From assembly GCF_033958435.1 (NCBI RefSeq), contig NC_134144.1:10038010-10102009 (forward strand): a stretch of 64,000 bases of DNA, in the 5' to 3' direction. This document shows, one piece after another, positions 59,946 through 64,000 of the stretch (positions within the stretch are counted from its first letter, which is position 1; the number at the start of each line of letters is the position of its first letter). The notes beneath the pieces were generated by a model that searched no databases, was not told where the DNA came from, and saw nothing but the letters and a program-made list of their open reading frames with translations. The DNA comes from Carettochelys insculpta. Lineage: Eukaryota; Chordata; Testudines; Carettochelyidae. The translations under genes were made by a program, and so were the position numbers.

Positions 59946-62504
59946 GGAGAGTGACACCCCACTCACCTAAGAGTTCTTCCATGCATGCAACACCCTTCCA
60001 CAAGCCATGGCTTCCTTCATGTCCCTCTTAATCACCCACTTCTTTGTTGACTAGAGAAGCAAGTTAATTTACCATAAAATAAGATTAACTTTAATGGAAC
60101 CATCAGGCAAGGCAAATACTGTAGCTCAGTAACCCTGATCCTTCCCCATTTCATGCTCTCTATTGTTTATTACCATCACTTGTTACAGCCCATCGAAAAG
60201 CTTTGCTGGGCAGGGTGTTTCACGAGTGCCTAGCACGCTGTCCCAAGCTGTACAGACAGTCCCACTCGCCTTGCCACGCAAAAGCTGCCAACAGCCGGGA
60301 GCAGTCGACTGATATTGTGGCTCTTGGGTTTCAAGCCCGACTCCTGTCACCCATCTGCTACGCAGCCTTGGCAGGTACAACATGGGGATCAGTATCCGTT
60401 TAACCAAGGTATTTTAAGAATTAATTTTGAATGTCAAAACAACACCTTTATAATTCTTTACAAATGTATAATCATGTTTCCTTAGCCTAGCTTTGATGTC
60501 CCTGTGTAGCTGTAACCTTTAACAAAGTTTTTACAGCCTTCACGCATCTCAGTCTGCACCGGAAACAAATGATGAACTCTGCTTCCATGCAAAGTTTTAG
60601 CCACAGTAATGCCTCTTGTCTTGGCAGTAAAGAAGGTGCATCTGTGAGGAGTCGCTTTCAGCAACATGTGGGTGCTAAAATCCTTGCCTTGGGAGTGCTT
60701 GAGCACATCACTATGTGCTTCAATCCTTCTCTTTCCTAGAGCATGCTGGGCAGCAATACGTCACATAGGCATTCCACATAGGTATGAGAGAGGCAGTGGG
60801 AGGCAGAATACTTTGGCTGCTATTACTCTGTTGAGCTTTTTTAGGGGGCGAGAGTGGGATGGGGAGGGACAGCGAAACCATCTCCAAGGAGAAGGGGAGA
60901 GAAGCTCAATTAATGTCCTGCTCGACACAGCACGCAGTTGTCAGGTGCAAATCAGATGCAGAGCTTCTGTCTAAGAAATGTTGCTAACCTTGCATCTGAT
61001 CCAAAGCCCGCTGAAAAAAAAATCTATAGAAAATCTTCAACTTATTTCAATTGATTTTTAAACCAGGCCCTCAATTCTTGGTGCTGAATATTGAGACTTT
61101 CCCGCTCCATGCTAAGCTCTTCCAGATTTTTTTTTTTTTTGGTCATAAAATAACAACAAAGAACAGATAATACAACTCAAATCTCTGCAGCCATGATTCT
61201 GGTCCCAAAAGCAGTATGTTCTTATGAGGACTCCACTCTTCTGCATGATTCTGATTTTTAATAAGAACAGCTGGAGACAGCAAGCGGTATTGTCTTCGGG
61301 GACTGCACCAGGGCTCAGCATTAATAATGTAACAAATTAACTTCATCGTCCAAGTACTTTTCCTTTGGGTGACAGTGACCTAGTATGCTGAATTTCCTCC
61401 AAAAATTATGTCTTATGGCTAGAGTTGGCATAATTCATTTTTTAAAATACTTTCAGTGGATAATATTGATGTTTATATTAGGCATTTTTTCCTACTTTTA
61501 TTGCTTTACATTTTCAATTGCATAAAATTTGTTTTTTAAACATTCCCCACCCCCCAAAAATGTTTTCAATTTACATTTTCATATTTGCAAGAAGCCAGGA
61601 GGGCATCAGACAATTATTTAATGACCATCTCAAGCAGCATTTTTCTTATTTTGCCTCTCTGCACATTTCAATCACCATCAGTAGACCTATCTTTTCATCT
61701 CATTGGGTGTGTATTAGGAAATGGACGTTTGTCAACATTTACGGATGAAAAGCGAATCCTTCCCAGTTTATGTATAGTAAATGCTCTAGCATGCTGCGGA
61801 ACATACTTTTATTCCACATATTTCCGTGTGGCAATAGTGACGGAGATTTTTCTTCCGAGCATCACAATGTCTGTGGTGTGTTTTTGAATTCACTTGACTC
61901 TGAGTGCTTTTCCTCTCCGCTTGTGGGTCACTAATGCCCCCTGCAGTGAAGATGTGTGAAATCTTTCCAGCAAAACCTGAAGCCGTGTGATGCTGTCCTG
62001 GAATTCAGGTTTCATGTAGATTCTCAAGCGGAGTGAGGCACTGAGAGAATCACCTCAAGGGAGTTTGGAGTGCATGCACATTCAAGAACTGAGGGAATGG
62101 GGCTATTCAATTAGTTGTTAATGGAACTAAGGAAACTGCCATGCTGGTGTCAAATTAAAAAATCAAAACCGAAACCCGAAAAAAAATTGTTTCTGAAAAT
62201 TGTTTCGGGTTAAAATAATTTATTTTGAAAATGTTTGAATGTCAGCTTCAGCTCAAGACTGACAGGGTAGCTTTCTCTGAAACGCTTCCAGTTTCACCCA
62301 CATGGTCACGTAGATGCAGCTTAGAAAATGAGAAGAGAAGCGCAGGGATGAGAAGATAATGTTCCCTCTCTACCTTGTCAGTGGAAAAAGGAGAAGAGAG
62401 AGGTGATAAAGAGTCTACCCCCGCCCCGCAACATACACGCTTTTGATAGTCAACTTTTTGAATTAAAAATGCTGAATAAAATAAAAAATCCTTCCTGTAA
62501 TTGC

Positions 62505-64000
62505 CCCTAAGAAAGCCACCTTAGCCCATAGGCACCAGAGGAGGCAGAAGTCCATCAGCTTGAAGAGAGGCCCTATCAGCCTAGAAAGGACCAAGCTAAG
62601 GTCCCGAGGTAGAAGGCTGGGACCCTCTCAGGACCTTTCAGGACTCAAGCTGTCATGTCCTGTGAAAACACCGAATGACCATGAATTGGTGAATGGAAGG
62701 GTGAGAGACCTGGTGGAGTGTTTTCAGCTTTCTGAGAGAACCTGTCTCACCTGAGGAGAAGAGGATTGTCTCTCAGAAGTCAGCCATGGAGCTGAACTCT
62801 CAAAAGAGAGCAGAAGCCACCTTCAGGCAAAGAGCCCACTCATGAGACGGGATCAGGTGATCTGCAGTGGTGTTCCTGACTTCCAGCAGATGCTGAGCCT
62901 CCAAGGAAGTGTTGTGATGAACACAGAAGTCCCCGAGCTAGATCACCTCCTGGCACAGGGCCACGGAAGGCCCCTGCTCTCCTGCCTGTTGTTGTAGAAC
63001 ATAATGGCCGAGATGTTCCTGAGGACTCTGACCACTCTGCCTGACAGGTGAGGGAGGAACACCTCCTTTGTACTGCTTTAAGCTCCTTGATATTTATATG
63101 AAAGCTTGCTTCGAGTGGAGCCCTCTCTCCCTGCTTTTGAAGCATGCCAAAAGGCGCTCTCCAGCCCCAGTCTGAGGCATTGGATACCAGATTGATGGAG
63201 AGCCATGCCAACCAAAAGGCTATGCCTGACAAGACGTTCTCCAGTGCAATCTACCAGGTCAGGGATTGGAGAACATGTGCCAGGATGGTAACTACCTGCT
63301 CCAAGAAGTGTGTGACTGGCAACTAGAATGAAGCTAGCCACAGCAGCCAGAGGAATATTCTGAACCTGGTAAGGTGCACCACATATGTGCAATAGTAACA
63401 AAGAGGAAGCCGTGCTAGTCTATACACCATCAAAACAAAAAGCAGTCAAGTAGCACTTTAAAGACTAGCAAAATGGTTTATTAGGTGAGCTTTCGTGGGA
63501 CTTCTGGTCTGGCTATGGTCTGAAGAAGTGGGTCTGTCCCACGAAAGCTCACCTAATAAACCATTTTGCTAGTCTTTAAAGTGCTACTTGACTGCTTTTT
63601 GTTCACATATGTGCATGCTGCCATGTGGCCCAGGATGTGGAGACAGGCCCTGGCCATGGCCAGCAAAGTGGCAGAGACCTGTGTTACGAGGGCTGTTAGA
63701 ACCTCAAACCCGTCCTGAGGGAATGATGCCCAAGCTGTGGTTGAATCTATCATTGCACTGATGAATTCAATCCTCTACACTGGGACTAAGGTTGACTTTT
63801 TGTCATTTACTAGGAAGCCCAGGTGCCAGCATATGTTTAGCAGAAGGGTGATGTCCTCCCTTCCAGAGCAAGATAGGCTGGGATCCCTCAGGTAACTGCT
63901 ATCACCAACATGCACTTTGTGGACACTCTAGGGGCCACAGTATAAGCTTCTCAAATTACAGTTCAGATGAACTCAGTACGAGTTTTACATCTAAATTCTC
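62505..64000 (-). pseudogene. DIRS-like tyrosine-recombinase retrotransposon fragment
   Basis: Domains on the - strand, from the right edge: reverse transcriptase remnant (about 63616-63960) with STKCMLVIA, NDKKSTLVPV then stop, FISAMIDSTTA and LLGHMAACTYV-like blocks; RNase H (about 62870-63240) with VSNASDWGW and LEASFHINIKELKAVQ; then tyrosine-recombinase start (about 62510-62640) with DLSLVLSRLIGP and KVAFLGAIT. This RT-RNase H-recombinase order is that of DIRS elements. It is dead: frames shift repeatedly, the RT active-site block between STKCM and NDKKS appears deleted, and the first RNase H Asp of the usual TDAS is Asn here. The recombinase is cut off after its N-terminal part. A SINE-like dimer at 63392-63603 splits it. 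The element continues beyond the window. Confidence 0.8.
63392..63603. mobile_element. SINE-like inverted dimer inserted in the DIRS fragment
   Basis: The head ggaagccgtgctagtctat resembles the tRNA-derived turtle SINE head. It is followed by a 67-nt arm (63434-63500) whose exact reverse complement is at 63537-63603, separated by 36 bp. The 12-bp duplication cacatatgtgca flanks it (63380-63391 and 63604-63615). The arm content (gcacttta, gactagcaaaatggttta, gctttcgtggga) is the SINE body. The perfect arms and target duplication suggest a young insertion. Confidence 0.85.

Larger units (their letters stand above)
52000..64000. other. Intergenic region downstream of KLF7
   Basis: No gene was recognised. 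Repeats cover 52060-52375, 53178-53795, 53971-54299, 55040-55275, 55876-56218, 56322-56584, 56785-56945, 59120-59408, 59790-59945 and 62505-64000. In 52380-53170, 54300-55035, 56950-57680, 58200-59115, 59950-61400 and 61430-62500 I see no gene and no recognisable element. Confidence 0.6.

Overview
The window is vertebrate nuclear DNA and holds one multi-exon gene, a Krueppel-like factor of the KLF6/KLF7 type (KLF7 or a close paralogue), transcribed on the + strand. The interspersed repeats point to a turtle: CR1 LINE fragments, tRNA-related SINEs of the kind I know from hidden-necked turtles, many short inverted-repeat DNA elements rich in TTCGAAATAG-type motifs, and a DIRS fragment. The species assignment is inference from repeat types remembered, not from a search.

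Layout. Bases 1-16775 are the 3' part of intron 1; the first coding exon, which in known KLF7 encodes about 34 residues, lies outside the window. Coding exon 2 (16776-17394) carries the regulatory half of the protein and zinc finger 1. Intron 2 (17395-36596, 19.2 kb) is the most repeat-rich part and holds a 436-bp near-perfect palindrome. Exon 3 (36597-36720) encodes finger 2 and the two cysteines of finger 3. Intron 3 (36721-43914) follows. Exon 4 (from 43915) encodes the last 16 residues and stop (43964-43966) and then an about 8-kb 3' UTR ending near 51990 after AATAAA at 51965. Bases 52000-64000 are intergenic: CR1, Tigger-like and Harbinger-like elements, MIR-type SINEs, an unidentified GC-rich patch (57690-58190) and, at the right edge, a decayed DIRS-like tyrosine-recombinase retrotransposon on the - strand split by a SINE-type insertion.

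The visible exons join in frame (619 + 124 + 52 nt; phases 0, 1, 2) to 264 residues plus stop. All three C2H2 fingers are intact, so the gene looks functional. No other protein-coding gene could be supported. Most open frames in the window are chance frames in introns or frames forced by inverted repeats.

The most interesting observations are: the divergence of the KLF regulatory region from the tetrapod KLF7 I know, which raises a paralogue question; the 436-bp palindrome inserted in an older element; a set of size-diverse short elements sharing a GTCTACAC-type terminus and, in several copies, 3-bp TNA target duplications, suggesting one PIF/Harbinger-like mobiliser; two head-to-head inverted SINE-like dimers, one with a perfect 12-bp target duplication; and several candidate regulatory sites in the introns (RFX X-box in a duplicated segment, GATA cluster, possible alternative promoter). 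I did not find a novel multi-gene system.
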